A DNA stretch of 64,000 bases from Nonomuraea sp. SBT364 (GTDB lineage Bacteria; Actinomycetota; Actinomycetes; Streptosporangiales; Streptosporangiaceae), in NCBI RefSeq assembly GCF_001083785.1, contig NZ_LAVL01000017.1:1-64000 (forward strand), written 5' to 3'. Shown here piece after piece: positions 48,697 to 57,880 of this stretch. The notes under the pieces are model-generated. The model did no database searches. It saw only the letters and a list, made by a program, of their open reading frames with translations, and was not told where the DNA came from. A program made the translations under genes and the position numbers. Position 1 is the first letter of the stretch; each line of letters starts with the position of its first letter.

Positions 48697-49293
48697 TTGA
48701 TCACGGACACGGAACGTGTGTCCACCGACGCCGAGGTGATCCAACGCTCCAGGCAGGAACCGGCGGCCTTCTCCACGCTGTTCGACCGGCACGCTCCGGC
48801 CCTGCACCGCTACGTCACCCGGCGTCTGGGCGACTCGCTCGCCGACGACGTCGTCGCCGAGGCGTTCCTGGCGGCCTTCCGGCGGCGCGACCGCTACGAC
48901 CTGAGCCACGCCGACGCGCGGCCCTGGCTGTACGGCATCGCCGCCAACCTCATCGGCAAGCACCGCCGTACCGAGGTCAGGACCTATCAGGCGCTCGCCA
49001 GGACCGGCGTCGACGACGTGGTGGAGAGCTACGCCGACCGCGTCGAGTCACGGGTGTCGGCGTCCGCCGCGCACCGCGACCTCGCCCGCGCGCTCGCCGC
49101 GCTCACCCCGGACGAGCGGGACGTGCTGCTCATGATCGCCTGGGCCGACCTCGGCTACGAGGAGGTGGCCGTGGCGCTCGGCATCCCGGTGGGGACCGTG
49201 CGGTCCCGCCTGCACCGGGCCAGGAAGAAGACCCGCGCCGCATTGGGCGGGACAGACCCGACCCAGATCGCCGAGGAGGCAGAAGATGGATGA
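48697..49293 (+). CDS. ECF-type RNA polymerase sigma factor
   Basis: Encodes 198 residues. Region 2 is FSTLFDRHAPALHRYVTRRLGDSLADDVVAEAFLAAFRRRDRY and HADARPWLYGIAANLI. Region 4 is ALAALTPDERDVLLMIAWADLGYEEVAVALGIPVGTVRSRLHRARKK. TTG 48697 was chosen because AAAGGGGG lies 5 nt upstream. The stop overlaps the next ORF by 8 nt, as for sigma/anti-sigma pairs. Confidence 0.92.
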   Translation: MITDTERVSTDAEVIQRSRQEPAAFSTLFDRHAPALHRYVTRRLGDSLADDVVAEAFLAAFRRRDRYDLSHADARPWLYGIAANLIGKHRRTEVRTYQALARTGVDDVVESYADRVESRVSASAAHRDLARALAALTPDERDVLLMIAWADLGYEEVAVALGIPVGTVRSRLHRARKKTRAALGGTDPTQIAEEAEDG

Positions 49294-50014
49294 CCTGCGT
49301 TCGCTCCAGGAAATGCGCGCCGACGCGCCCGAGCCCGGCACCGAGCGCCTGGCCCGGATGCGGGCCACGGTCATGGAGGGCGCCACCGCCCAGCCGTACG
49401 AGCCGCTGACGGCCGGTGCCGACGGCTCGGCACGCGCCAGCCTGGCGCGGCGCACGCCCCGCCGCCGCCTGCGCCGGGTGGGCGCCGCGCTGGCGGGGGC
49501 CGCGGCGGCCGCCGTCGCCGCGGTCACCCTGTACGGGACCACGGCGGCTCCGGCGTTCGCCGTGGACAAGCGGGCGGACGGGACCGTCGAGGTGTGGATC
49601 AAGGAGTTCCGCGATCCCGGCGACCTGGAGGCCGAGCTCGCGGCCGCCGGAGTCAAGGCGGTCGTGGACTACCTGCCCGCGGGACAGACCTGCAAGGAGC
49701 CCCGGGGCACGCACCCCGCACCGGGCGGGCGCACCGAGACGAAGATCGGCAGGAGCCGGGACGGGATCTCCTTCTCGATCACCGGAGGCCAGGTCAAGGA
49801 CGGGCAGACGCTCGTTCTCACGGCCGGTGTCGACCGGAGCGATCCCGGCAAGCCGCCCACCTCGCTGTCGCTCGGCGTCGTGGCGGGCGAGGTCGCGCCC
49901 TGCGAGCCCGTCAGCCTGCCGAAGCCCACCGGGCCGGCCCTTTCGGGTGAGCGGGGTGTGCGCACCGGGACCGGCGAAGGCGACGGGCCTGCCCTGAACA
50001 GGGTGACGGAGTAA
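49286..50014 (+). CDS. CU044_5270-like membrane protein, putative anti-sigma partner
   Basis: Encodes 242 residues. A cytoplasmic N-terminus (EMRADAPEPGTERLARMRATVM) precedes one membrane helix (about 66-85) and an extracytoplasmic domain with FAVDKRADGTVEVWIKEFRDPGDLEAELAAAGV. This layout is common next to actinobacterial ECF sigma genes. The 8-nt overlap suggests coupled synthesis and a role in controlling the sigma factor. No zinc-binding HxxxCxxC anti-sigma motif is visible. Confidence 0.75.
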   Translation: MDDLRSLQEMRADAPEPGTERLARMRATVMEGATAQPYEPLTAGADGSARASLARRTPRRRLRRVGAALAGAAAAAVAAVTLYGTTAAPAFAVDKRADGTVEVWIKEFRDPGDLEAELAAAGVKAVVDYLPAGQTCKEPRGTHPAPGGRTETKIGRSRDGISFSITGGQVKDGQTLVLTAGVDRSDPGKPPTSLSLGVVAGEVAPCEPVSLPKPTGPALSGERGVRTGTGEGDGPALNRVTE

Positions 50015-50038
50015 CACCCTCGCTCCGGCGCCCTGACG

Positions 50039-50067
50039 GCCGGCGGCCCCCGCGCGGGGCCGCCGGC
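50039..50067 (+). terminator. Terminator after sigma operon
   Basis: GCCGGCGGCCCC pairs with GGGGCCGCCGGC over 12 bp with a 5-nt loop. Confidence 0.75.
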
Positions 50068-50117
50068 TCCCGTTGGGCTGCGCCGCATGTCTCCTGTCGA
50101 CGGACCCGTGGGAGCCG

Positions 50118-50432
50118 ATGCCGGTGGCCGGGGTCGCCCGGCTGTTCGCGGACCTGTCCGCGCCGTGGTGCATCGGCGGCGGCCACGCCGTCGAGCTCGC
50201 CGCCGGACGGGCCTTCCGCGAGCACGGGGACGTGGACGTCGGCGTGCTGCTGCGCCCCCGGCCCGTGAGGGAGACCCTGCCCGGCAGGGTGCACGACATC
50301 TGGGTCCGCGAGACGTCCGGCGGGCCGTGGCGGCCCCTGCTGGCCGGTGAGCAGCGGGCATGGCTCGCCGCGGCGCTCGTGGCGGAGCCGGGGAGTCATC
50401 CCTGGCTGGAGCAACTGGTAGAACCCCCGTGA
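50118..50432 (+). pseudogene. Internally shortened nucleotidyltransferase-family ORF
   Basis: Encodes about 104 residues. The N-terminal part (VARLFADLSAPWCIGGGHAVELAAGRAFREHGDVDVGVL) matches the start of aminoglycoside-adenylyltransferase-like proteins, with the catalytic D-x-D as HGDVDV. It then jumps to VHDIWVRETSGGPW and on to a C-terminal EQRAWLAAALVAEPGSHPWLEQL. Full members, as I recall them, have 70-100 further residues between these parts. Two in-frame internal deletions are the simplest reading. A TTG start at 50073 is possible. It may be a remnant or a minimal functional form. Confidence 0.5.
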
Positions 50433-50454
50433 TCGGCACGTGGGTGGCCGGTTG

Positions 50455-50910
50455 TCAGCGCGGCTCGTAGCCGGCCGTCCCGAAGGGCCAGTGCGTGGAC
50501 AGCCAGGCCGTCACGGCTTCGTACAGGGGCGCGTCCAGTTCGGCCCGGTCGGCCCGGACCCAGGAGGACACGTGGGCGTCGTGGTCGCCGTCACCGGGAT
50601 AGATGTAGACGCATCCGATCACGTCGTCGCCGGCCGCATCGAGGACGGTGTAGGTGAATCCGCGGCGCAGGGCGAAGTCGTTCGCGTGGCGCTCCAGGTC
50701 GGCCAGGTTCGCCTCCAAGGTCATGCCGCCCACGGGAGGCCAGTTCCCGTCCGGGTAACCCGGGGTCGCGCGGATGTGCTCGATGCTGCTGGTCCAGGCG
50801 GCGTGGTCGGCGGCGTTGTGCCGGGGGCCCAGGGGTTCGAGGCGGAACCGCGAGGTGGCCAGGTGGGCCGGGACGGCGAAGTCCTCGGGGACGAATGCAC
50901 GGTTGTCCAT
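50455..50910 (-). CDS. GNAT-family N-acetyltransferase
   Basis: Encodes 151 residues. A GNAT-like fold is suggested by RFRLEPLGPRHNAADHAAWTSS, GFTYTVLDAAGDDVIGCVYIYP (beta4 region) and a short C-terminus. The acyl-CoA loop (R/Q-x-x-G-x-G/A) is not clear, so activity is uncertain. ATG 50910 is 7 nt after a -10 box within a perfect inverted repeat. It lies downstream of pncA on the same strand. Confidence 0.72.
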   Translation of the reverse strand: MDNRAFVPEDFAVPAHLATSRFRLEPLGPRHNAADHAAWTSSIEHIRATPGYPDGNWPPVGGMTLEANLADLERHANDFALRRGFTYTVLDAAGDDVIGCVYIYPGDGDHDAHVSSWVRADRAELDAPLYEAVTAWLSTHWPFGTAGYEPR

Positions 50911-50934
50911 GGGACCCAGGCTAGGGGTCCCATG
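50908..50934. promoter_or_regulatory. Perfect 10-bp inverted repeat enclosing -10 box and start codon
   Basis: CATGGGACCC-AGGCTAG-GGGTCCCATG. On the minus strand the loop holds -10 TAGCCT (50918-50923) and the arm holds the GNAT ATG, 7 nt away. It may be both an operator for the GNAT gene and a transcription terminator for pncA. Confidence 0.55.
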
Positions 50935-50942
50935 GGCGCCGG

Positions 50943-51512
50943 CTAACGGACGATCGGGGCGCCCTTGAGGGTCGCGCCGGCGGAGTCGAGCTCCGCGAGT
51001 GCGGCCTGGGTGGTGCCCCGGGCCACGCCCGCCGTCAGGTCCAGCAGGACGCGGACCGCGAGGCCGTGCTTGACGGCGTCGAGGGCCGTGGCGCGGACGC
51101 AGTGGTCGGTGGCGATGCCGACCACGTCGACGTCGTGCACGCCGTGCTCGCGCAGCCAGTCGGCGAGCGTGACGCCGTCGCCGGAGGTGCCTTCGAAGCC
51201 GCTGTAGGCCGCCGCGTGGGCGCCCTTGCTGAAGACCTCCTCCACGCCCGCGACGTCGAAGGCCGGGTGGAAGTCGGCGCCGGGAGTGCCGGCGACGCAG
51301 TGCGCGGGCCAGGAGTCGACGAAGTCAGGGGCGGCGGAGAAGTGCGCGCCGGGGTCGACGTGGTAGTCGCGGGTGGCCACGACGTGGTCGTAGCCGTGCT
51401 CGGCCACGTGCCTGGTGATCGCGGCGGCGACCTCCGAGCCGCCCGCCACGGGCAGGCTGCCTCCCTCGCAGAAGTCGTTCTGCACGTCCACGATGATGAG
51501 CGCGGTTCCCAT
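50943..51512 (-). CDS. pncA: Nicotinamidase/pyrazinamidase
   Basis: Encodes 189 residues. The catalytic triad D9, K96, C138 and metal ligands D49, H51, H57 are all present (VDVQNDFC, TRDYHVDPGAHF, TDHCVRATALDA), nearly at M. tuberculosis PncA numbering. It converts nicotinamide to nicotinate for NAD salvage. ATG 51512 was chosen from the -10 box 7 nt upstream. It follows pncB by 15 bp on the same strand and can use its own promoter. Confidence 0.95.
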   Translation of the reverse strand: MGTALIIVDVQNDFCEGGSLPVAGGSEVAAAITRHVAEHGYDHVVATRDYHVDPGAHFSAAPDFVDSWPAHCVAGTPGADFHPAFDVAGVEEVFSKGAHAAAYSGFEGTSGDGVTLADWLREHGVHDVDVVGIATDHCVRATALDAVKHGLAVRVLLDLTAGVARGTTQAALAELDSAGATLKGAPIVR

Positions 51513-51519
51513 ACTGAGC

Positions 51520-51525
51520 ACGATA
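51520..51525 (-). promoter_or_regulatory. -10 box of leaderless pncA promoter
   Basis: TATCGT on the minus strand, 7 nt before ATG 51512, just inside the end of pncB. Confidence 0.5.
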
Positions 51526-51527
51526 CG

Positions 51528-52805
51528 TCAGGCGAATTCCGTGGGGATGGCCGCGTACCCCCTGCCCAGGTGGAGCGCGTCCTGAGGCAGGTGGGTGATG
51601 GCGTCGGCGTGCCTGGCGCGGGCGTCGGCCAGCGGTTCGCGGCCGACGACCTCGCCCTCGCGCGCCAGCTCGTGCAGCAGCGGGACGCCGTCCTTCGGCA
51701 CCAGGCCGGAGGTGGTGACGAGCTCGGTCTCGTAGTGGCCGGACTCGTTCAGCAGCCGGTAGGCCTCCTTGCGGCCGCCACGCGAGGGCTTGCCGACCGA
51801 GCGCTTGGCCACCGGCTCCAGCTTGCCGTTGGCCGTCTCGCGGGCCACGAGCTTGTAGACCAGGGCGGCGGTGGGCACCCCCGAGCCGGTCACCAGGGAG
51901 GTGCCGACGCCGTAGCCGTCGACGGGGGCGGCGGCCAGCGCGGCGATGGCGTACTCGTCCAGGTCGGAGGTGACCAGGATGCGCGTCTCGAAGGCGCCCA
52001 GCGCGTCGAGCTGCTCGCGTACCTCCTGCGCGGCGGCGGCCAGGTCGCCGGAGTCGATGCGGACCGCGCCCAGCTTCGAGCCGGCCAGCTCGACGGCCGT
52101 GCGCACCGCCCGGGCCACGTCGTAGGTGTCGACCAGCAGCGTGGTCTCGGGCCCGAGCGAGGCGATCTGGGTCTCGAACGCCTGCCGTTCGGAGTCGTGC
52201 AGCAGCGTGAACGCGTGCGCGGCCGTGCCCGCCGTCGGGACCCCGTACAGGTGCCCGGCCATGAGGTTGGAGGTGGAGGCGAAACCGGCGAGGTAGGCGG
52301 CGCGGGCGGCGGCGACGGCGGCGCTCTCGTGGGTGCGGCGCGAGCCCATCTCGATGAGCGGCCGTTTGCCGGCGGCGACGGTCATGCGGGACGCGGCGGA
52401 GGCGATGGCGCAGTCGTGGTTCAGGATGGACAGCGTCACCGTCTCGAGGAGCACGGCCTCGGCGAACGTGCCCTGGACGACCATGATGGGCGAGGCGGGG
52501 AAGTACAGGTCGCCCTCGCGGTAGCCGTAGACGTCGCCGGAGAAGCGGTAGTCGGCGAGGAAGTCGAGCGTCATCTCGTCGACCACCTGGTTCTCGCGCA
52601 GGAAGGTGAGCTCCTCCTCACCGAAGCGGAAGTTCTCAAGGGCGTCGAGGACACGTCCCGTGCCGGCCACAACCCCGTAGCGCCGCCCGCCCGGCAGATG
52701 CCGGGCGAACACCTCGAAAACCGCCCGCCGATGCGCGGCCCCGCTCCGCAAGGCCGCCTGCAGCATTGTCAGCTCATAGTGATCGGTCAGCAACGCGGTG
52801 CTCAT
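51528..52805 (-). CDS. pncB: Nicotinate phosphoribosyltransferase
   Basis: Encodes 425 residues. Signatures are LLTDHYELTMLQAALRSG at the N-terminus, IEMGSRRTHESAAVAAARAAY (His loop), TTLLVDTYD and RIDSGDLAAAAQEVREQLD. It makes nicotinate mononucleotide from nicotinate and PRPP, the step after PncA. ATG 52805 has GAGG about 8 nt upstream. It is divergent from clpS, as pncB1 is in mycobacteria. A TAGTCT -10 box lies at 52825-52830. Confidence 0.95.
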   Translation of the reverse strand: MSTALLTDHYELTMLQAALRSGAAHRRAVFEVFARHLPGGRRYGVVAGTGRVLDALENFRFGEEELTFLRENQVVDEMTLDFLADYRFSGDVYGYREGDLYFPASPIMVVQGTFAEAVLLETVTLSILNHDCAIASAASRMTVAAGKRPLIEMGSRRTHESAAVAAARAAYLAGFASTSNLMAGHLYGVPTAGTAAHAFTLLHDSERQAFETQIASLGPETTLLVDTYDVARAVRTAVELAGSKLGAVRIDSGDLAAAAQEVREQLDALGAFETRILVTSDLDEYAIAALAAAPVDGYGVGTSLVTGSGVPTAALVYKLVARETANGKLEPVAKRSVGKPSRGGRKEAYRLLNESGHYETELVTTSGLVPKDGVPLLHELAREGEVVGREPLADARARHADAITHLPQDALHLGRGYAAIPTEFA

Positions 52806-52851
52806 GGTCATCCTCACGAGTCGAAGACTACGGCTCAGATAGGGCAGACTC

Positions 52852-53151
52852 ATGGATGTGGGTAGCACCTCTCCAATCACCGTCGAGCGTCCGGCAACGG
52901 ACGTCCGGCCCGATCTGCCATGGGTGACGATCGTCTGGAACGACCCCGTCAATCTGATGTCCTACGTGACGTACGTCTTCCAGACCGTCTTCGGTTACCC
53001 CAAGGCCAAGGCCGAGAAGCTGATGATGGACGTCCACCACAAGGGCAAGGCCGTGGTGTCCAGCGGCACCCGCGAGGAGATGGAACGCGACGTGCAGATC
53101 CTGCACTCCTATGGCCTGTGGGCCACCGTCCAGCCGGACTCGGTCAAGTGA
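52852..53151 (+). CDS. clpS: ClpS, N-end-rule adaptor for ClpAP/ClpCP
   Basis: Encodes 99 residues. The core [46 protein letters not shown] contains the N-degron pocket (ND near position 30, MxxVHxxG). It passes proteins with bulky N-terminal residues to the Clp protease. TAGGGC at 52840-52845, 6 nt before the ATG, is a near-match to a leaderless -10 box. The stop overlaps the next gene's GTG. Confidence 0.95.
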   Translation: MDVGSTSPITVERPATDVRPDLPWVTIVWNDPVNLMSYVTYVFQTVFGYPKAKAEKLMMDVHHKGKAVVSSGTREEMERDVQILHSYGLWATVQPDSVK

Positions 53152-53672
53152 GCTCCGGGTTCTCCGCCGGCAAGGGCGGCGGCGTGGTCACCACGTTCGA
53201 GGCGGGCGAGGTCTCGCTGCTGCGCTCGCTGGTCTCCATGGTGCTGGGGATCGTGGCGCCGGGCGAGACGAGCGACGACCCGCTGGAGCGGGCGCTGGGC
53301 ATCGGCGGGGGAGTGGCGCCGTCGGATCCGGTGCTCGCCCGGCTGTTCCCGGCGGCGTACGAGGACGCGCAGGAGGCCTCGGAGTTCCGCCGCTACACCG
53401 AGGCGACGCTGCGCGACGGCAAGCGGGCCGACGCGCGGACGCTGCTGGAGACCGCCGAGCCCGGCCGTGGCGAGCTCACCTCCGAGCAGGCGCAGGCGTG
53501 GCTGCGGGCGCTCAACGACGTGCGGCTGACGCTCGGCACCAAGCTCGGCGTGACCGAGGAGATCCACGAGGAGATCGAGAAGATGCCGGAGGACGATCCC
53601 CGCTACCCGGCCTTCGTCACCTACGACTGGCTGACCTACCTCCAGGACAGCCTCGTGCGCGCGCTCTGGTAA
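53148..53672 (+). CDS. DUF2017 protein
   Basis: Encodes 174 residues, mainly helical. Conserved segments are [46 protein letters not shown] and [18 protein letters not shown]. It follows clpS throughout actinobacteria (Rv1332 type). The GTG sits within GTGA, overlapping the clpS stop by 4 nt. Function unknown; a link to Clp substrate delivery is suggested by context only. Confidence 0.9.
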   Translation: MSSGFSAGKGGGVVTTFEAGEVSLLRSLVSMVLGIVAPGETSDDPLERALGIGGGVAPSDPVLARLFPAAYEDAQEASEFRRYTEATLRDGKRADARTLLETAEPGRGELTSEQAQAWLRALNDVRLTLGTKLGVTEEIHEEIEKMPEDDPRYPAFVTYDWLTYLQDSLVRALW

Positions 53673-53675
53673 CTT
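53670..53675 (+). promoter_or_regulatory. -10 box of leaderless mec promoter
   Basis: TAACTT, 7 nt before ATG 53683, overlapping the DUF2017 stop codon. Confidence 0.45.
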
Positions 53676-53682
53676 CCGCAGC

Positions 53683-54084
53683 ATGCTGACGATCTCGCAG
53701 GAACTGGTTGACAAGATCGTTGCCCACGCCAGGGCCGACCACCCGGACGAGGCGTGCGGCGTGATCGCGGGGCGCGACGACGTGCCGGAGCGGTTCATCC
53801 CGATGGCGAACGCCGAGCGTTCGCCCACCTTCTACCGCTTCGACTCGATGGAGCAGTTCCACGTGTGGCGGGAGATGGACGACCGCGACGAGGTGCCGGT
53901 CGTCATCTACCACTCGCACACCGCGACCGAGGCCTACCCGTCACGCACCGACGTCTCCTACGCCTCCGAGCCGGACGCCCACTACGTCCTGGTCTCCACC
54001 CGGGACGCGAACGAGGTGGAGTTCCGCTCGTACCGGATCCTCGACGGAGAGATTTCCGAGGAAGAGGTAAGGTTCATCCCATGA
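53683..54084 (+). CDS. mec: JAMM-type CysO-cysteine peptidase Mec
   Basis: Encodes 133 residues. The JAMM zinc motif is complete: E23, H77-S-H79 and S87-x-x-D90 (HSHTATEAYPSRTD). It releases free cysteine from the CysO-cysteine adduct, the last step of the CysO/CysM pathway. It is followed by a mini-ORF overlapping its stop codon and then cysO and cysM. Confidence 0.95.
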   Translation: MLTISQELVDKIVAHARADHPDEACGVIAGRDDVPERFIPMANAERSPTFYRFDSMEQFHVWREMDDRDEVPVVIYHSHTATEAYPSRTDVSYASEPDAHYVLVSTRDANEVEFRSYRILDGEISEEEVRFIP

Positions 54085-54152
54085 TGGTCAGGCCGGTGCA
54101 GAGTTTCCTCTTCGCGCACACCCCTGCCGTTGTCGTCTACGACTGTCGCTGA
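54081..54152 (+). CDS. 23-residue mini-ORF between mec and cysO
   Basis: The translation is MMVRPVQSFLFAHTPAVVV followed by YDCR. Its ATG overlaps the mec stop (ATGA), and AGGTAAGG lies about 9 nt upstream. A single Cys codon (TGT) is the penultimate sense codon. The 71-nt gap to cysO has a separate ribosome site. The position in a cysteine-synthesis operon suggests a leader peptide that senses cysteine supply, but no strong attenuator hairpin is visible. I do not recognise a family. Confidence 0.45.
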   Translation: MMVRPVQSFLFAHTPAVVVYDCR

Positions 54153-54223
54153 GCCGGAATTCGCCAGCCAGCCTTCGGCGTTGCCGCCGATGGGACGACC
54201 CTGATCCGAGGAGACTGACAGCG

Positions 54224-55445
<1,222 letters not shown>

Positions 55446-55453
55446 GACGGCGA

Positions 55454-55483
55454 AGAGGGGCGGCCCGGCCGGGCCGCCCCTCT
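55454..55483. terminator. Perfect bidirectional terminator palindrome
   Basis: A 30-nt perfect palindrome (15-bp arms beginning AGAGGGGCGG) lies between the convergent cysM and DUF3352 genes. Confidence 0.8.
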
Positions 55484-55493
55484 CGTCATGCCG

Positions 55494-57359
55494 TCAGTTG
55501 AACAGGACCCGCAGCGAGAACGACACGTCCGTGTCGGTCTGGTGGCCGCTGAGTCCCACGGCGCGCAGCATCTGCAGGTTGGCCTTCTCCTCGCCCTGAA
55601 GGTTGTTCAGGTAGAGGCTCTCGACCTTGTCCAGGTCGACGAACAGGCCGTACGTGGCCGAGTCCGCCTCCGGGACGGCGGTCTGGAAGGTCTCGTTGTC
55701 GCCCAGCGCGCCGTCCTCGGCGAGCTTCTTGGCGTAGGCGTCGTCGGTCGCGACCGTGAAGACGCCGTCGCCGGCGACCTTGGCGACCTGCGCCTGCTGA
55801 CCCTGCGCGGCGAGCGCCTTCTGGACCTTGTCCACGATGGCCTGCGCCGCGGCGGCGTCGGTGGCGATCCGGACCCCGGCCTTGAACTGCTGCGACTCCA
55901 GGCCCTCGCTGTCCAGGGCGATGGTGAGGTTCTGGCCCAGCACGGTCGCCAGGTCGCCGGGCAGGTTGAGCCCGAGCTGCGTCTTGGCCTGCTGGACGAA
56001 CTGCTGGAACTGGGCGCCGCTCGACGTCTTCGCGGCCGACTTCTCGATCTCGCTCCACTTGTTCGTGATGAGCTTGTCGAGGCCGGACATCGAGAAGGCG
56101 CCCACGGTGCTGTCGGGCAGCGCGGCCAGGGAGGTGCCCGGCAGGTCCTCGCCGTTGGTGAGGTTCTGGCCGCCGCGCACCGCGCCGGCCAGCTCGACGT
56201 AGGAGCCGTCGAACCGCAGCGCGCCCGCGAACCGGGCGGTCTTGATCTGCTCCATCAGCACGGCCTGGTCCGGCGTGAGCGTGTCCTTCGAGAGCTCGGC
56301 CAGCTTGCCCAGGTGGCCCCAGAACGACAGGACACCCTGCTCGCCGATGGCGTCGAGGTCGCTGCCGAAGTCGGGGTTGTCGGCGAGGCTGCCTTCCTCC
56401 GCGCCGTACTTGTCGGCGAGCTTCTGGTTGGCCGTGAGCAGCGCGTACTCGCCGCGGAAGGCGATGCCGTACTCGGACTTGCCCATCATCTTGGCGATGC
56501 CGGCCTTGGCGGCCTCCTCGTCCTTGACCTGGACGGCCACGGCGAAGTCGGGCTCCTCGCCGCCGGAGGGCAGGATGCCGACGCCGGCGCGGCTGCCGAG
56601 CCACGGGTCGACGTCCTTGGCCCAGTCGACGTCCTTCAGGCCCTCGGGGCTGTCCATCTTCAGCGCGTCGAACAGCGCCTTGCGCGGGTCCTCGCCCTGG
56701 AAGGCGTCCTTGGTGACGGTGAACTTCCTGGCGATCTCGAACAGCGCCAGTTTCTGGTTCGCCGCCGGGTCCATGTCGATGCGGACGTAGGCGATCGAGG
56801 CGGCCGGCAGCACGTCGGCCGGCTGCGTCCCGCCGCCGCCGATCGCGCCCACGGCCCACACGGCGCCGCCGCCGAGCAGGATCACGGCCAGCGCGGCCGC
56901 GATGGCGATGAACAGGTTCTTGCGGCCCTTCGCGGGCGGCTCTCCGGCGCCGTGGCCGAGCATCTCCGGGCCCTGGCCCTGCCAGCCGCCGCCGCCCTGA
57001 CCGGGCTGCTCCTGCCGGCCGTACGGGGCGCCGTAGCCGGGCTGCTGGCCGTACGGCGGCTGCTGTTGCCCGTAGCCCTGCTGCTGGCCGTAACCGGGCT
57101 GCTGGCCATAGCCCTGCTGCTGCTGGCCGTAGGGCTGCTGCTGCCCGTAGGCGGGCTGCTGGCCGTAAGTCCCCTGCTGGCCGTAGCCCTGCTGGGCGTA
57201 CGGGTCCTGCGGCTGGCCGTACTGCGGCTGTTGCTGGTAGGGCTGCTGCGGCGGATACGGCTGGCCGTGCCCCTGGGGGGCCTCGGGCGGCTGCTCGTTC
57301 CATCGGTACGCCGTGGTCCGGTCAGGATCCTGGCCAGGTGGGGGATTATTCGCAGACAT
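55494..57359 (-). CDS. DUF3352 membrane protein with Gln/Tyr/Gly-rich N-terminus
   Basis: Encodes 621 residues. Residues 20-125 are low-complexity QPYGQQ/GYGQQ repeats, followed by one membrane helix (about 150-172) and a large extracytoplasmic DUF3352 domain starting ADVLPAASIAYVRIDMDP and ending FSLRVLFN. The N-terminus is cytoplasmic and prion-like in composition, so it might drive clustering. Function unknown. A GTG codon directly precedes the chosen ATG. Confidence 0.88.
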   Translation of the reverse strand: MSANNPPPGQDPDRTTAYRWNEQPPEAPQGHGQPYPPQQPYQQQPQYGQPQDPYAQQGYGQQGTYGQQPAYGQQQPYGQQQQGYGQQPGYGQQQGYGQQQPPYGQQPGYGAPYGRQEQPGQGGGGWQGQGPEMLGHGAGEPPAKGRKNLFIAIAAALAVILLGGGAVWAVGAIGGGGTQPADVLPAASIAYVRIDMDPAANQKLALFEIARKFTVTKDAFQGEDPRKALFDALKMDSPEGLKDVDWAKDVDPWLGSRAGVGILPSGGEEPDFAVAVQVKDEEAAKAGIAKMMGKSEYGIAFRGEYALLTANQKLADKYGAEEGSLADNPDFGSDLDAIGEQGVLSFWGHLGKLAELSKDTLTPDQAVLMEQIKTARFAGALRFDGSYVELAGAVRGGQNLTNGEDLPGTSLAALPDSTVGAFSMSGLDKLITNKWSEIEKSAAKTSSGAQFQQFVQQAKTQLGLNLPGDLATVLGQNLTIALDSEGLESQQFKAGVRIATDAAAAQAIVDKVQKALAAQGQQAQVAKVAGDGVFTVATDDAYAKKLAEDGALGDNETFQTAVPEADSATYGLFVDLDKVESLYLNNLQGEEKANLQMLRAVGLSGHQTDTDVSFSLRVLFN

Positions 57360-57444
57360 CACTCAACTCACAGTGTGGACTTATGACCACGTAGAAGTTA
57401 GCTGATGTTGCTAGACGGCCGCTTGCAATGTGCTGAAGTGGGGG

Positions 57445-57771
57445 TTATGCCCTGTTCAGCTGCTGGCGGAGCGCACTGATGTGGACCTCGCCGTCGCCGT
57501 AGTCTTGAACGTTGGCCCAGGGGACGAACGTGCAACCGGCGTAGACGACGCGGCCCAGGGTGCGCGACAGCCAGGACTGCCGGCCGTGCCGGTCGCGCGT
57601 GAGGCGGAGCAGCACCGGCCCCCGGCGGGCCGAGACCATGAGCCCGTAGACGGTGCTCGCCTGCTGCAACTCTCCCCGGTTGCGCACCACGCGGATGTCC
57701 ACGACGTGACCGACCCACACCCCATTGGCGTCCCAGACGGACTGACCGATGAGTTCGGTGACATTTGCCAT
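57445..57771 (-). CDS. PRC-barrel domain protein
   Basis: Encodes 108 residues. ELIGQSVWDANGVWVGHVVDIRVV is the PRC-barrel signature, and a second beta segment HGRQSWLSRTLGRVVYAG follows. PRC-barrels bind RNA or proteins in ribosome maturation, photosynthesis or stress. No second domain is present. No strong ribosome site precedes ATG 57771. It lies upstream of the DUF3352 gene on the same strand. Confidence 0.8.
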   Translation of the reverse strand: MANVTELIGQSVWDANGVWVGHVVDIRVVRNRGELQQASTVYGLMVSARRGPVLLRLTRDRHGRQSWLSRTLGRVVYAGCTFVPWANVQDYGDGEVHISALRQQLNRA

Positions 57772-57852
57772 GATCGAACTTTCTCAGCCGTGTCACGTTT
57801 TCGCAGGTAGGCGCGCGGATGGACGGATGCCGTAGAGTATGGCCTACTAGAA

Positions 57853-57858
57853 TATAGT
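57853..57858 (+). promoter_or_regulatory. -10 box of thioesterase promoter
   Basis: TATAGT, 22 nt before ATG 57881, overlapping the small palindrome ACTA-N5-TAGT (57846-57858). GAGGG provides the ribosome site. Confidence 0.4.
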
Positions 57859-57880
57859 TCCATTTTGAGGGCAGGGGCTG

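Noticed and set aside
50440-52865. Plus-strand ORFs opposite GNAT, pncA and pncB
   Set aside because: The minus-strand proteins have complete catalytic motifs; the plus-strand translations are Gly/Val/Arg-rich antisense products.
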